This document shows positions 33,921-45,400 of a stretch of 64,000 nucleotides of DNA, in pieces; position 1 is the stretch's first letter, and the number at the start of each line of letters is the position of its first letter. Location: contig NC_089232.1 in assembly GCF_963924675.1 (NCBI RefSeq), positions 28,284,842 to 28,348,841 on the forward strand, in the 5' to 3' direction. The position numbers and the translations under genes were made by a program. The stretch comes from Phocoena phocoena. Lineage: Eukaryota; Chordata; Mammalia; Artiodactyla; Phocoenidae. The notes beneath the pieces are model-generated. The model ran no database searches. It was given only the letters and a program-made list of their open reading frames with translations, and was not told the origin of the DNA.

Positions 33921-35089
33921 CCACTGCCCGCCGCGGCCCGGGATCCGAGCTCCCGGGTCTGAGCCGCTTCTGCAGGGTCTCTTGGGCAGGGCAGCCGTCC
34001 GCTTCAGGCGGAAAGTTCGAGTCCGGCCCTGGGTGAGAAGTTGGTGTGGCCGAGATGCCTTCTAACTTATTCCCCAGGTGGTGACCGACAGACATTCTTT
34101 CCGAGCTGCCCGCGGAGCCTCTGGGCAGCATCCGTGCCCCGCGGCCCCGCTCCCAGCCCTCCACCCCAATCAGGGTCCGCGGTGGGGATGGGTGAGGGCC
34201 GCGAGCCGAGGGGTACCCGCCGCCCGGCGACCCCTCTCCCCTCCGGCGGGGGATTCACTGACGTAGCGAGTCGGCCGGCTGGTGCCCTGCCGGAGATGGA
34301 GCGAGGACGTTCGGGGAGAGCCGGGGTGCGGAGGAAACGCTGTGTCATCCCAGGGGACCGCCGGCCGCTCGGAGGGTCCGCTTCCCCGGGAGCCTGCCCC
34401 AACCCCCTACCCCGCTGCGACCTCCACGGAGCGCTCTTCTCTGTCCGACCCGATATGGTTCTTCGGGGCACTGTGACAGTAGTCCTTTTCCTTCGGAACC
34501 CCAGACAGGGCGTCTCTAACTCGCCCTCGGCCCAGGAGACGGGGATAGGGTCCGCAGCCGGGACGTGCGGCCCGGGCTGGAGGCTGGGAAGGGCCGTTCC
34601 CACGCCGCATTCCCGGGTCCCCGCTGCCTCCAGCGATGAGGAAATGGACTTGGTTAGGAAAAGGGGCAAAGAGACTCAGCTGAAGTGAACCAGGCTTGCC
34701 GGGGGTGGGGGGCAGTGGAGGCGGACGGAAAGAAGTTTGCAGGAAGAAAGGAAATTGTACAAAGGTCGGTGCAGTGGTTGATTGGTTGGTTGTTTTCATG
34801 ATGGTGGGAGAGGGACTCGTTCCAGCAAAGTGGTGCACTGAGCTTTGCTGATATTAAGGAGTTGCGCTTATGAGCCTTTTGAGAAAATGTCCCCACTGTT
34901 TTTAAACAGGACTTTAATTCCTTTAAAAAATAAACCATCTCAGCATGTAGGTATCTGAGGCGAGACTGGTGTCATCCTGTCAGTGCAGGGTGCCACCTGG
35001 AACTGCCTGTCAGGGGTTCCTCTGCCTGGACTTGAGTGACACTTCATTAGCTGACCCCCTTCTCCGCCCTCCACACACATTCTGTTGTA

Positions 35090-35400
35090 CTAGTCCTTCA
35101 AGACTCAGGCTGGCCTCCTCCCCTAAACACTTCCTCCCTTCTTCCCCTTACCCCCTGGTGGGCCCAGGTCTCAGACTCCCTCCTGCCTGCCTCTTTGGCC
35201 ACCGCAAGTGGGATCCTCAAAGGTCAGCCTTTACAACAGTCTGCCCTGTGGTTCTCTGTGTGATTACTTGGTCTCCTCGACACTTGTGAACACCTTTTGA
35301 GAGGAGGGGCTGATCTTGCTCTTCCCTTGTCTCCATCCTACCCTGAGGTGGGGCTTGGCACATAGTAATGTGCTGAGTAAAGATTTGTGGGTTCATTTTT
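35090..35400 (+). repeat. L2 LINE 3' remnant, sense
   Basis: Sense L2 order: 'ccttcaagactcaggctggc', then 'ggcttggcacatagtaatgt' and a terminal 'gagtaaagatttgtgggttc'. Confidence 0.6.
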
Positions 35401-35659
35401 TCCCAGTACCTGTCCTGGGACATTCAGTCACACAACAGATATTTGAGAACCTCCTAGTGGCTTTAATGACTGAGCCCTTTGCTGTGATCACCGCTGGAGC
35501 CATAAATGCACATTTGAGGCTACTGTTCAGGCAGCCATTGCTGGTACCTCTTTTTGGCACCACTCCTGAGGGCAGCTAGTGTTTGTTGTATTTGCTTTTG
35601 AAGCACCTCTCCCCAAGCATAGTGACCTGCATAAAGCACAGTGAGTGTGATATTCATTC

Positions 35660-36300
35660 ATGTTAAGGAACTTCCCTTTCCTCCAGATCTGCTCCTCCAC
35701 ACGATTCCCTGGTTGTGCAAGCAGCCCACCCTGCCGCCCAGATGACTCTCAAGAAACTGGGAGTCACCTGTATACTTGCCTTCCTCTCCTTCACCCTCTA
35801 AATGCAACCAGAGGCCCAGGGTTCTCATCTCAGATAGCTCTCAAATCCACTTATCTCCACTGCTGGAATCCTAGACTGAGCCCCCATCATCTATCTCCTG
35901 AGCCACTGCAGAAGCCTCCTAACAGGGCTCCCTACTTGCTCTCTGGCCCCCTTCCAATCCCTTCCTTTTCCGCATGGCAGAGTCCCAACAATGCAGGTCT
36001 GATCAGGTGACGCCCCACCCTCTCGCCCAACACATATGTTCTTAAACACCTTCCGGTGGCTTCCCCTGCTTCTGAGATAAAGACCTCTGTTTGGAAGGCC
36101 CCAAAGGCCTGCATAGCCCACCCCTGCCGGCCTCTTCTTGCTCCAGTGGAAACCCCACGCATCCCCTTGAATCCTGCCTCCCACCACACTGGCTACTTTC
36201 AGCCCCTTGAACCCTGAATGGTTCATAATCCAGGGCTCAGTCCCAGAGCCCAATCCAGGGACACCACTCTCAACCCCCAACCAGTATCACTGCTTTCTGC
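35660..36300 (+). repeat. L2-type LINE internal segment
   Basis: Motifs such as 'acaatgcaggtctgatcagg' and 'aaggcctgcatagcccaccc' match old LINE/L2 3' sequence. Family assignment is tentative. Confidence 0.45.
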
Positions 36301-36481
36301 AAGACTAGGCAGGATCTTTCCTTACTCCCTGGAGTCCCCCCAGAACCCTTCTTCCTTTCATTCCTCAAGGATCCCTCTGTGAAGAGGGTAGGGGGACGAG
36401 GGCCACTGAGCAGTGTCAGAGGGTGGAGAAAGATAGCTTGCCTCGATGGGCTTTGGTCTGTTACCGTCTTTCTCCCCATAA

Positions 36482-36653
36482 GATGATAATGCTAGCCAAG
36501 CATCGTTCTAACCTTTTTGTGCATTGACCTATTTGATTTTCATAACGACCGTGTGAGACAGGTACAGTTATCCCATGTATTATAGGTGAGAAGACCGGCA
36601 CACAAACAGATTCAGTTACTTCCTAGGCAGTCGGGCTCCAGAGTCTACGTTTG
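36482..36653 (-). repeat. MIR remnant
   Basis: Antisense MIR landmarks: 'agcatcgttctaaccttttt', 'ggtacagttatcccatgtat', then 'cgggctccagagtctacg'. Confidence 0.65.
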
Positions 36654-36654
36654 T

Positions 36655-38070
36655 CTGTTTATTGTCAACTTTTTTTATTATGCAGGCTTTCAAACACGCA
36701 AAAGTGGAGGCAATTGACAATGAACTCCTGTGCACCCGTCACTCAGTTTCAACAGTTGCCAGTGTGAGGCCCACCTCATTTCACCTATATGCCCCCACCC
36801 CAACCAATGAATTATTTTAAAGCAAAGCCCATTATTTCATTGTATGTGCTGTAGGTATCTCTCAAAAGTAAAGACTTTTTTGGTTAGCTTTTCTAAATAA
36901 ACTTTAAATTTTTTGAAATAATTTTGTGTGTACAGAAGTCAAGTAGCAGAATTCCTGTATAACCTTCACCCAAGTTTCCCCTAATGTCATCATCTCAGAT
37001 TACCACGGTACATTTGTTAGAACTAAGAAACCAACATTGGAACATTACTATTAACTACACTCCAGACTTTGTTGGATTTCACTATCTTTTACACTAATGT
37101 TATCTTTCTGTTCCAGGATCCCACATTCCATTTGGTCGTCATGTTTCCTCAGTCTCCCCTCGGATCTATGACAGTTTCTCAGACTTACGTTGTGTTTGAT
37201 GACCTTGACAGTTCTGAGAAGTACTGGTCAGATATTTTATAGAAGGTCCCTCAACTTGGGTTTGTCTAGTGTCTTTCTCATGGTTAGATGGTTATGGGTT
37301 TTAGGGGGAGAATGTCACAGAGGTGAAGTGCCTTCTTTTTCACATGGTATCAGAGGGTTTTTTGATTAGTTTTAACATAACCATCATACCACTAACACAC
37401 CTAAAATAATTATTTCTTAATATCATCAAACCAGTCATTATTTGTCTTAGTCTGTTTGGGGTGCTGTAACCAAATACCACAGATTGGGTAGCATATAAAC
37501 AACAGAAATTTGTTTTTCACAGTTCTCGAAGCTGGAAGTCCAAGATCAAGGCACTGACAGATCCACTGTCTGATGAGAGTCAGCTTTCTTTTTCATAGAT
37601 AACATCTTCTAGCTGTAATCTCCCATGGCAGAAGGGAGGAGGGATCTTTCCGGGGTCTCTTTTTATAAGGGCACTAGTCCTAATCATTAGGGTAACCTCA
37701 TCACTTCCCAAAGACCCCAATTCCTAAAACAGTCACCTTGGAGGTTAGGATTTCAACATATGACTTTGGGGGTGGGGTGGGGACAAGCATTCAGTCCATT
37801 GCACTATTCACATTTCCCTGATTGTCACATCATTTTAAAAATAATTGATTTGTTTCATTCAGGATCCCACAAGGCCCACACATCATATTTGACTGATAGG
37901 TTCCTTTCATCTCTTCTGATCTATTGGTTCTTCCCTCTTTCTTTCTTTCTATTTGTTGAAGAAACTGCGTTGTTTGTCCTGTACAATTTCCCTATTCTGA
38001 ATGTGACTGAAGGTATCTCTGTGGTATAAGTTAAGATGTTCCTCTGTCCCCTGTTGTTCCTGTAAACTTC
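36655..38070 (-). repeat. Old L1 3' region, copy A (broken by an MLT1 LTR)
   Basis: Read in two parts, 36655-37440 and 37803-38070, with an MLT1 LTR between. It carries 'gtacatttgttagaactaag', 'cctcaacttgggtttgtcta' and, after the LTR, 'cattcaggatcccacaaggc'. The same order of motifs occurs in copy B at 43330-44960. Confidence 0.65.
37443..37802 (-). mobile_element. MLT1-type MaLR LTR
   Basis: Reverse complement of an MLT1 LTR. It starts 'ttagtctgtttggggtgctg', carries 'aaacaacagaaatttg', 'aagtccaagatcaaggc' and 'ggatttcaacatatgac', and ends 'cattcagtccattgca'. MLT1 elements are ancient non-coding MaLR retrotransposon LTRs. No internal region is present, so this is a solo LTR. Confidence 0.85.
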
Positions 38071-38084
38071 AAGTCCATACTTTT

Positions 38085-38295
38085 TTTTTTTTTTTTTTTT
38101 TTTGCGGTATGCGGGCCTCTCACTGTTGTGGCCTCTCCCGTTGCGGAGCACAGGCTCCGGATGCGCAGGCTCAGCGGCCACGGCTCACGGGCCCAGCCGC
38201 TCCGCGGCATGTGGGATCCTCCTGGACCAGGGCACAAACCCGCGTCCCCTGCATTGGCGGGCGGACTCTCCCACTTCGCCACCAGGGAAACCCTT
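38085..38295 (-). mobile_element. Young CHR SINE (odontocete-type)
   Basis: T23 tract at 38081-38103, then 'gcggtatgcgggcctctcac' and the tRNA-like head ending 'ccaccagggaaaccc'. AAGTCCATAC(TTTT) is duplicated exactly at 38071-38084 and 38296-38309. The low divergence from the element at 39378 marks it as young. Confidence 0.95.
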
Positions 38296-38936
38296 AAGTC
38301 CATACTTTTAACCACTGCCCCATATTGCCAGGTGAAGGGAAGATGGCAGGAGTGCCTGGGGGAGCTCTGTGAACTGACTGCTCCCTTTCCTCCTCCTTTT
38401 CTGCTCATTTCCTTTCCTGAACCCACTCTTTTCTTCCTTCAGTCCTGACATCGTTTTTGGCAATTTGGGGCCCCAGGACAGGAAAGAAACACACATGATT
38501 CTTCCCATTTGTGATTCAGTCTATCCAGAAATAAGTTTGCTTTATTTATTTATTTTTTAAACTTCCTTGTTTCTTCTGAAGTCTCACTTATCTGCTATGA
38601 CGACTGGGGGTATGGGTGTGCTGTGTGTGTCCTGGGTCCAAAATCCACCAAGGCCTACGGTAGCAGAGCAGGTGGGTTGCATAGGGCTCCCTCTGGGGTC
38701 CAGGGAGCTTGTGGGCAGGAAAACGCACTCTTCACTTCAAGATGGAGAGGTTTGTGTGGGCTGAGAGTCAGGAGGCAATGGGGAAGCTTCTCATATAGTT
38801 TGCCTGAAATAAGTTCTAAAGTGAAAATGCCTGGCAGGTAGTTATACATTTACGTTCTATAGGCTAGAGAGTGACTGTTTCCCAGGGTTGGTCCTGCGGC
38901 TTGTTTGTGCTGTGGACACGGTCAACACCTTCCAGT

Positions 38937-39110
38937 CCAGTGGCTCTCAACCCCTGCTGCACAGTAATCACCTGGGCAGGTTTCTAAACAGACACCGATG
39001 CCTGGAGCCCACACCAGGCCAATAGCATTCGAATCCCTGGGTGTACAGCCTGGATTTTAGAAAACCCAGGTGATTCAGTGTGTAGCCTGGTTGAACACTA
39101 CTGAGCTGGT
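38937..39110 (+). repeat. MER5-type hAT transposon
   Basis: Starts 'cagtggctctcaacccctgc' at 38938, with 'cagtaatcacctgggcagg' and a 'cccaggtgattcagtgtgtag' type end. This is the classic MER5A pattern in sense orientation. Confidence 0.8.
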
Positions 39111-39377
39111 CCAGCCTTTCCGCCTTTGGGCTGCAGGTTCAGTGATTTAGAGGTCTGGGTGCAGGCGGGCTGTTAGTTTCTTCTCAGGCCTTTGCCCACA
39201 GCTGCTGCTCCCGAGGCAGCTCTCTGGCTCTGCTCTCCTGGGCCAGGCCCTAGAGTTAGGAAGGCAGCAGGCCTCGAGCCCCTGCTGAGAATTAGCTGAC
39301 TCACCTTTCTTGTGAAGGGAAACGGAAGGAATTACTTGGCTGACTCATTTTTCCAGTGAAGCAAAAGGGAAGGAAAG

Positions 39378-39604
39378 GGGCTTCCCTGGTGGTGCAGTGG
39401 TTGAGAGTCCGCCTGCCGATGCAGGGGACACGGGTTCGTGCCCTGGTCCAGGAAGATCCCACATGCCGCGGAGCAGCTGGGCCCGTGAGCCATGGCCGCT
39501 GGGCCTGCGCGTCCGGAGCCTGTGCTCCGCAACGGGAGAGGCCAAAGCAGTGAGAGGCCCGCGTACCGCAATAAATAAATAAATAAATAAACTTTAAAAA
39601 AAAA
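39378..39604 (+). mobile_element. Young CHR SINE, sense
   Basis: The head 'gggcttccctggtggtgcag' carries the polymerase III A and B boxes (B box in 'gggttcgtgccc'). It ends in an A-rich tail with (AATA)n at 39571-39604. The 10-bp duplication GGAAGGAAAG flanks it at 39368-39377 and 39605-39614. It lies opposite in orientation to its sister copy 1.1 kb upstream. Confidence 0.95.
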
Positions 39605-39971
39605 GGAAGGAAAGACATCCACTGATTATCTGATGGGGTAAAAGTGGGGTCTGAATTTTGGAGGGCAAAAAAAGTCATACATATTAAACTATTGAGAAAG
39701 TAATAAAAACTAATTAGGCCGAGAAGATAGAAACCTTCCCTGCTGTGTCCTACATCAGGCTGGGAGGACAGACACATAAAGGCAGCTATAAAGAAGAGTG
39801 CTTCTGACTAGGGCCTGCTCAGCCCTGAGGTATCCCAGCCACCTCCTTCTTTGGGGAGCCACTCTTTCATACTCACTGAGAAATCACATTCTCCAAGGTC
39901 ATAGATTGCCAGAAACTTTGCTGTTTAAAATGTATCAGTAGTGTCGACTTAGAAAAAAACAAACACAACGT

Positions 39972-40822
39972 TGATTCTTTTGTTCTAGTTCTGTGAAAAA
40001 TGCCACTGGTAGTTTGATAGGGATTACATTGAATCTGTAGATTGCTTTGGGTAGTAGAGTCATTTTCACAGTGTTGATTCTTCCAATCCAAGAACATGGT
40101 ATATCTCTCCATATATTTGTATCATCTTTAATTTCTTTCATCAGTGTCTTATAATTTTCTGCATACAGGTCTTTTGTCTCCTTAGGTAGGTTTATTCCTA
40201 GATATTTTATTCTTTTTGTTGCAGTGGTAAATGGGAGTGTTTTCTTAATTTCACTTTCAGATTTTTCATCATTAGTGTATAGGAATGCCAGAGATTTCTG
40301 TGCATTAATTTTGTATCCTGCTACTTTACCAAATTCATTGATTAGCTCTAGTAGTTTTCTGGTAACATCTTTAGGATTCTCTATGTAGAGTATCATGTCA
40401 TCTGCAAACAGTGACAGCTTTATTTCTTTTCCGATTTGGATTCCTTTTATTTCCTTTTCTTCTCTGATTGCTGTGGCTAAAACTTCCAAAACTATGAGAC
40501 ACAGACCTACTAGAGAATGGACTTGAGGATATGGGGAGGGGGAAGGGTAAGCTGTGACAAAGTGAGAGAGTGGCATAGACATATATACACTACCAAACGT
40601 AAAATAGATAGCTAGTGGGAAGCGGCCGCATAGCACGGGGAGATCAGCTCCGTGCTTTGTGACCACCTAGAGGGGTGGGATAGGGAGGGTGGGAGGGAGG
40701 GAGACACAAGAGGGAAGAGATATGGGAACATATGTTTATGTATAACTGATTCACTTTGTTATAAAGCAGAAACTAACACACCATTGTAAAGCAATTATAC
40801 TCCAATAAAGATGTAAAAGACA
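39972..40822. mobile_element. L1 with 5' inversion: ORF2 piece (-) and 3'UTR (+)
   Basis: The right part, 40497-40822, is an L1 3'UTR in sense orientation, ending 'aagcaattatactccaataa' with an A-rich tail. The left part, 39972-40496, is L1 ORF2 in antisense, an open reverse-transcriptase fragment with [14 protein letters not shown] (the FADD active-site motif) and [15 protein letters not shown]. The junction is at about 40496/40497. A 5' inversion of this kind is the signature of twin priming. Exact target duplication not found; the left border is uncertain. The L1 is dead, being truncated and inverted. Confidence 0.85.
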
Positions 40823-40865
40823 AAAACAAAAACAAACAAAAGCCCCCCACAAAAACACAGAACAT

Positions 40866-41330
40866 AAGAACTGTGAGTTGAGTTTATTTAGTGTCTTACT
40901 GAGGACTATAGTCTGGAAGACACCCTCTCACAGAGCTCTGAGAAACTGCTCTGAAGAGGTAAAGGGGGAGGTCAGCATGTATATGATTTTGGCGAAGGGT
41001 ACTTGTAATCAAGCACACATCTCAGGAGAAGGTTGCTGCCACGCATGAGGAACAGATATCTCAGTTAATGGTTTTAGTGCTTTTCTAAGTATGGGAAGAT
41101 GCAAGAATCCATGTTCATAAAAGATTTGTCCTGAAAATATTTAACTCTGAAGGCCTGTTCTGCCAATTTTCCCAGAGCACAGAGAGCCTCCTTCCTGATC
41201 TCTGCCCTGAACTCTGCCCTGAACTCCTTTCAGGGTGTCTTGAAGGTTAGAGACTGCAGTGGCTAATGGCTCAATCCTTGTAGAACCAGGTGACATTAGG
41301 AATGACACATCCCCCTTTTGATTGGTGGGC
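40866..41330 (-). mobile_element. LTR-like repeat, antisense
   Basis: Shares 'actgaggacta' and 'agctctgagaaactgctc' blocks with the repeat at 5570-6100. 'gttgagtttatttagtg' reversed gives AATAAACTCAAC, an LTR-type poly(A) signal. A 12-bp unit, TCTGCCCTGAAC, is tandemly doubled at 41201-41224. Family unknown. Confidence 0.4.
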
Positions 41331-41929
41331 CTATGGCACTTTGACTCAGAGAATCAACGCAAGTGCAGAGCTTCAAATAAGGAGCTTTAACTTTATAGTT
41401 TTCAAAAAAAAAAAAACAACCCTATGTCTACTTCTCAGTCCAGACCTATGTGGACCCCCTTCCCCACAGCCCTGTTTGCTTCCAGCCTGTTAATGTACTG
41501 CTTCATTTAAATTTTACTCTACCTTTCCCCAGAATTCTGCACTAACTCAATTTTTTCCCTTTGTTTGACAAAATGCCTTATAGTTCCTCTACTTTGTGGC
41601 CTCCCTCATTGCAGTGAGTCAGTAAGCCTGACTTTTTCCCAGGGTCGTGGGGGAGGTTAGTCTGATTGGGTTAGGACATGTATGCCTAGCATTTCCAACT
41701 CAGAACCCCTTTCTTGAATCTCAGGCCTATATGTTTAAGTGTTTGTTGAGAGGTTACATCTGGAAGGCCCTTTAAGTATCACAAGTTTACGTGGCCAATC
41801 CAGAACTGTTATCTTCCTCTCCACTAAATCAGTATGCTTCTTGCTTTCCTTATCCTGGTTAATAAGCATTAGTGTCTGACTAGAGATCTAGGCATTACCA
41901 TGACTGTGTTATTCCTCATTCCCCTAGTC

Positions 41930-42012
41930 AGTTAACCTTGCTCTACTCCCAGGACCTAGCACAGTCTTAGGCACACAGTAGGTCTTCAATAGCTATTTGG
42001 TGAATGACTGAA
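41930..42012 (+). repeat. L2 3' end, sense
   Basis: 'ggcacacagtaggtcttcaa' then 'tatttggtgaatgactga', the L2 3' terminus in sense orientation. Confidence 0.75.
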
Positions 42013-42210
42013 AAAACCACAGGGGCCTGGTGTAGTTTCTGACCCGAGCCTGCATACCTTTGAGCTCTTGCTGATACCCTTCTCTGCTAGGTAAACTCAT
42101 CCATCCACTCATCCCAGCTCCTCTGGGAAGCTTCCTGACTCACTAGGGAGGAATAAACTGTGTCTCCTGTGCCCATAATGATGCCTCATTTAGGCAGGGA
42201 TCACAGTGTT

Positions 42211-42544
42211 GGTTTTTTTTGTTTGTTTGTTAGTTTTTTTAGAAGATGTTGAGGGTAGGAGTTTATTAATTAATTAATTTATTTTTGCTGTGTTGCATCT
42301 TCGTTTCTGTGCGAGGGCTTTCTCTAGTTGTGGCAAGCGGGGGCCATTCTTCATCGCGGTGTGCGGGCCTCACTATGGCGGCCTCTCGTTGCGGAGCACA
42401 GGCTCCAGACGCGCAGGCTCAGTAGTTGTGGCTCACGGGCCTAGTTGCTCCGCGGCATGTGGGATCCTCCCAGACCAGGGCTCGAACCCATGTCCCCTGC
42501 ATTGGCAGGCAGATTCTCAACCACTGCGCCACCAGGGAAGCCCT
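42211..42544 (-). mobile_element. CHR SINE with perfect 15-bp duplication
   Basis: Antisense CHR SINE with a T-rich tail at 42211-42240 and the head ending 'ccaccagggaagccct'. AGGGATCACAGTGTT is repeated exactly at 42196-42210 and 42545-42559. Confidence 0.95.
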
Positions 42545-43584
42545 AGGGATCACAGTGTTTTATAGTTATCTGTTTACTTGTTTGTCTCTCTTGATGGTCT
42601 CGGCTCCTTGCGGGCTTGTTCGTCGTGGTGTTCCCTCAGCTAGTTCAGTATGGGTTTGTAGGTATCAATGGAGCAGAATGTTTTACTTAGGACTCTCTCC
42701 CAGTGGCAGTGGTGGAGAGTAATACGAGAGGGCTAGCAGGGCCGGGACAGGATGAAGGCAGTGACAGACCACAGGGCAAGTCCGAGGCTGGATGTTTGCA
42801 CTGGATCATCTTCAAGAAGCTGCTTCCCTCAGGCCGTTCTCCTTCAGGCCCTCACCTCTGCCCCTGCTGATCCTCTTCCCTCCTTGGGCTGCTAACTGCC
42901 ATACTCTTGTCCCTTTCAAATCCTACCCTCCCTTCAAAGCTCAGCTGGGCCTCCATCACTCCAGGAAGCCTCCAGGGCATTGGCTGTTCACCGGCCCACT
43001 CATTCATTCCTGTGGCCAGTGTGTTTGTGGAGCCTCTTCTAGGTGTGTAACACAAGACCAGGAGCCAAGGAAGATAATACAGAAAGAATATCCAATAGCC
43101 CACATCCTTCAGGAGCTTATAATCGAGTAATAGACCAGTTTGTATTTTAATTTAAATATATATTTAAAAAATAGAATATTATTTATATTATACATAATAC
43201 TGATTTTTTTTTCATTTTAGAAGCAATATAAAAGATATGGAAATAAAAATCCTATTACAGAGAGGCGACCTCTGTTAACATTTTAATATATTTTCATCTA
43301 GCTTTTTAAATAATATGATTTTGAAATCCTAATTTTGAAACAGTTTCAGTCTTACAGAAAAGTTGCAAGAAGAATACAGAGAAATTCCATATACCCTTTG
43401 CTTAGATCCACTAGTTTTTAACATTTTGTCACATTTCCTTTATTATTCTTTGTCTACAGATGATCATAAAGTCCAGAAACATAGCAAATATACATGTTAC
43501 CAAGAACATCTTCAATCTGTAAACAGAATAATAATGCCTACATTTCCAGATTTTATTACCACCCTGTATATTTACACGTTATTT

Positions 43585-43770
43585 ATTTTAATATTTATTT
43601 ATTTTGGCTGCACTGAGTCTTAGTTGCAGCACGTGGGATCTTTAGTTGCGGCATGTGGACTTCTTAGTTGTGACGTGCATGTGGGAACTAGTTCCCTGAC
43701 CAGGGATGGAACCTGGGCCCCCTGCATTGGGAGCGCAGAGTCTTATCCACTGGACCACCAGGGAAGTTCC
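43585..43770 (-). mobile_element. CHR-type SINE
   Basis: Body with 'agttgcggcatgtggacttc' and the head ending 'ccaccagggaagttcc'. Flanks TTTACACGTTATTT (43571-43584) and TATACATGTTATTT (43771-43784) are an aged duplication, 11 of 14 matching. Confidence 0.85.
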
Positions 43771-43872
43771 TATACATGTTATTTTTTCTCAACCATTTGA
43801 AAGTAGATTATATTCATTTATCCCTTAATACTTCAGTGTATCCTTAAGAACAAGGACATTCTCTTACATCTC

Positions 43873-44575
43873 TTAGTCTGTTTGGGCTGTTATAATAAAA
43901 ATACCATAGACTGGGTGCCTTATAAACAACAGAAATTAATTTCTCCCAGTTCTGAAGTCTGGGAAGTCCATGACTAAGGCACTGGCAGATTCAGTATCTG
44001 GTGAGGGCGTGATTCCTGGTCATAGACAGCTCACTGTGCTCTTACTTGGTGGAAGGGGCAAAGGATTTCTCTGGAGTCAATATAACAGCATTAATGCCAT
44101 TCATGAGGGCTCCCAAAGGCCTCATCTCCAAATACCATCACCTAGGGACTTAGGATTTAACATATGAGTTTTTTTTTTTAAGGGAACTTTATTTTTATTT
44201 ATTTATTTTTGGCTGCATTGGGTCTTCGTTGCTGTGCAGGCTTTTCTCTAGTTGCAGCTAGCGGGCGCTACTCTTCATTGCGGTGCGTGAGCTTTTCATT
44301 GCTGTGGCTTTTCTTGTTGAGGAACACGGGCTCTAGGCATGTGGGCTTCAGTAGTTGTGGCACAAGAGCTCAGTAGTTGTGGCTCACGGGCTCTAGAGTG
44401 CAGGCTCAGTAGTTGTGGTACACAGGCTTTGTTGCTCCAAGGCATGTGGGATCTTCCTGGACCAGGGCTCAAACCCATGTCCCCTGCCTTGGCAGGTGGA
44501 TTTTTAACCACTGTGCCACCAGGGAAGCCCTAACATATGAATTTTGAGGGGACGCTAATATTCAGTCTGTAGCAA
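43873..44575 (-). mobile_element. MLT1-type MaLR LTR, split by a SINE
   Basis: Parts 43873-44167 and 44531-44575: 'ttagtctgtttgggctgtta', 'aaacaacagaaattaatttc', 'atctccaaataccatcacct' and 'gacgctaatattcagtctgt'. Same family and orientation as 37443-37802. No coding region. Confidence 0.85.
44168..44530 (-). mobile_element. CHR SINE inside the MLT1 LTR
   Basis: Full-length antisense CHR SINE of the 'cagtagttgtgg' repeat type. TAACATATGA flanks it exactly at 44158-44167 and 44531-44540, restoring the MLT1 sequence when removed. Confidence 0.95.
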
Positions 44576-44960
44576 TAACCACAGTACAGTTATTCAGGAA
44601 ATTTAATTTGAGTACACTACTTTTATTAATCTATAATCCTATTCCAATTTCGTCAGTTTTCTCAGCAATGTCCTTGAGCGCATTTCCCCCTCTAGTCCAG
44701 GATTCAGTTGAAAATCATGCATTGCATTCAGTTGTCTTGTCTCTTTAGTTTCCTTTAATGTGGGGGCAGTTCTTTAGTCTTTCTTTGTCTTTACGACATT
44801 GACATATTTGGTGGACAAGGCCAGTTATTTTATGGAATGCTCCTCAGTTTGGGTTTGTCTGATGTTTTCACACGATTAGACTCAGTCCCTTCAGAATACT
44901 ATGTGAGCACTATTGGGAACCTCTCAGAGGCACACAACGTCTATGTGCCTCTTGCTGGTC

Positions 44961-45400
44961 CTCTGAACATGCCCCATCATTTCGGGGTGTGGCACTTCAT
45001 TACTTTCTAGCACAACAATATGTGCCAGTCTCATCGTGTACCTTCCCTGCCCCAACCCTGGAATCAGCCACTTCTCTAAGGAACCCTGGTTTATTCTAGT
45101 GGATGTCATCCCGTCTCTTTGCTATCCATTTAATATCCATCTAGCTCTATTTATCTCCTGTCTATTAGGTTGGAATCATGCATTTTACATGCATTTCACA
45201 AATCATAAGCAGTTTTGCATGTCATAAACATTGTCTGAAAACATGATTTTAAAGGGCTGTGTAGTGTTCGATCATGTACACGGATCGTCATTTTAACAAT
45301 CTGCCTTTATAAATAATGCAGCAGTGAGTGTCCTCAGCATATACCCCTGACCACACCTCTGAACGTCTCTGATTGAGCATCATGTATAAATCGGGAAATA
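44961..45400 (-). repeat. Old L1-type sequence
   Basis: Segments such as 'aaagggctgtgtagtgttcg' and 'taaataatgcagcagtgagt' match old L1 3' regions read antisense. Confidence 0.5.

Larger units (their letters stand above)
33250..34660. other. SFXN5: CpG island at the SFXN5 5' end
   Basis: A dense run of CpG and high G+C compared with both flanks. It spans the SFXN5 promoter, exon 1 and the first kilobase of intron 1. Limits are judged by eye. A CpG island of this kind points to a housekeeping-type, mostly TATA-less promoter. The open frames of 130-215 residues across it are composition artefacts. Confidence 0.85.
43330..44960 (-). repeat. Old L1 3' region, copy B (three-level nest)
   Basis: Read in pieces 43330-43584, 43771-43872 and 44576-44960. 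Motifs include 'cagtcttacagaaaagttgc', 'agaacaaggacattctctta' and 'ctcagtttgggtttgtctga'. It is broken by a CHR SINE and by an MLT1 LTR that itself contains another CHR SINE. Confidence 0.7.

Noticed and set aside
33673..34688. Several long open frames on both strands of the CpG island
   Set aside because: Stop codons are rare in CpG-rich DNA. None matches a protein family or has splice support.
39378..39450. Possible tRNA genes from A- and B-box matches in the SINEs
   Set aside because: The matches are SINE heads derived from tRNA-Glu, with poor cloverleaf pairing and SINE bodies attached.
39935..40666. 243-residue open frame as a host gene
   Set aside because: Its core is L1 ORF2 reverse transcriptase, and its first part is L1 3'UTR read backwards. 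It is a dead retroelement fragment.
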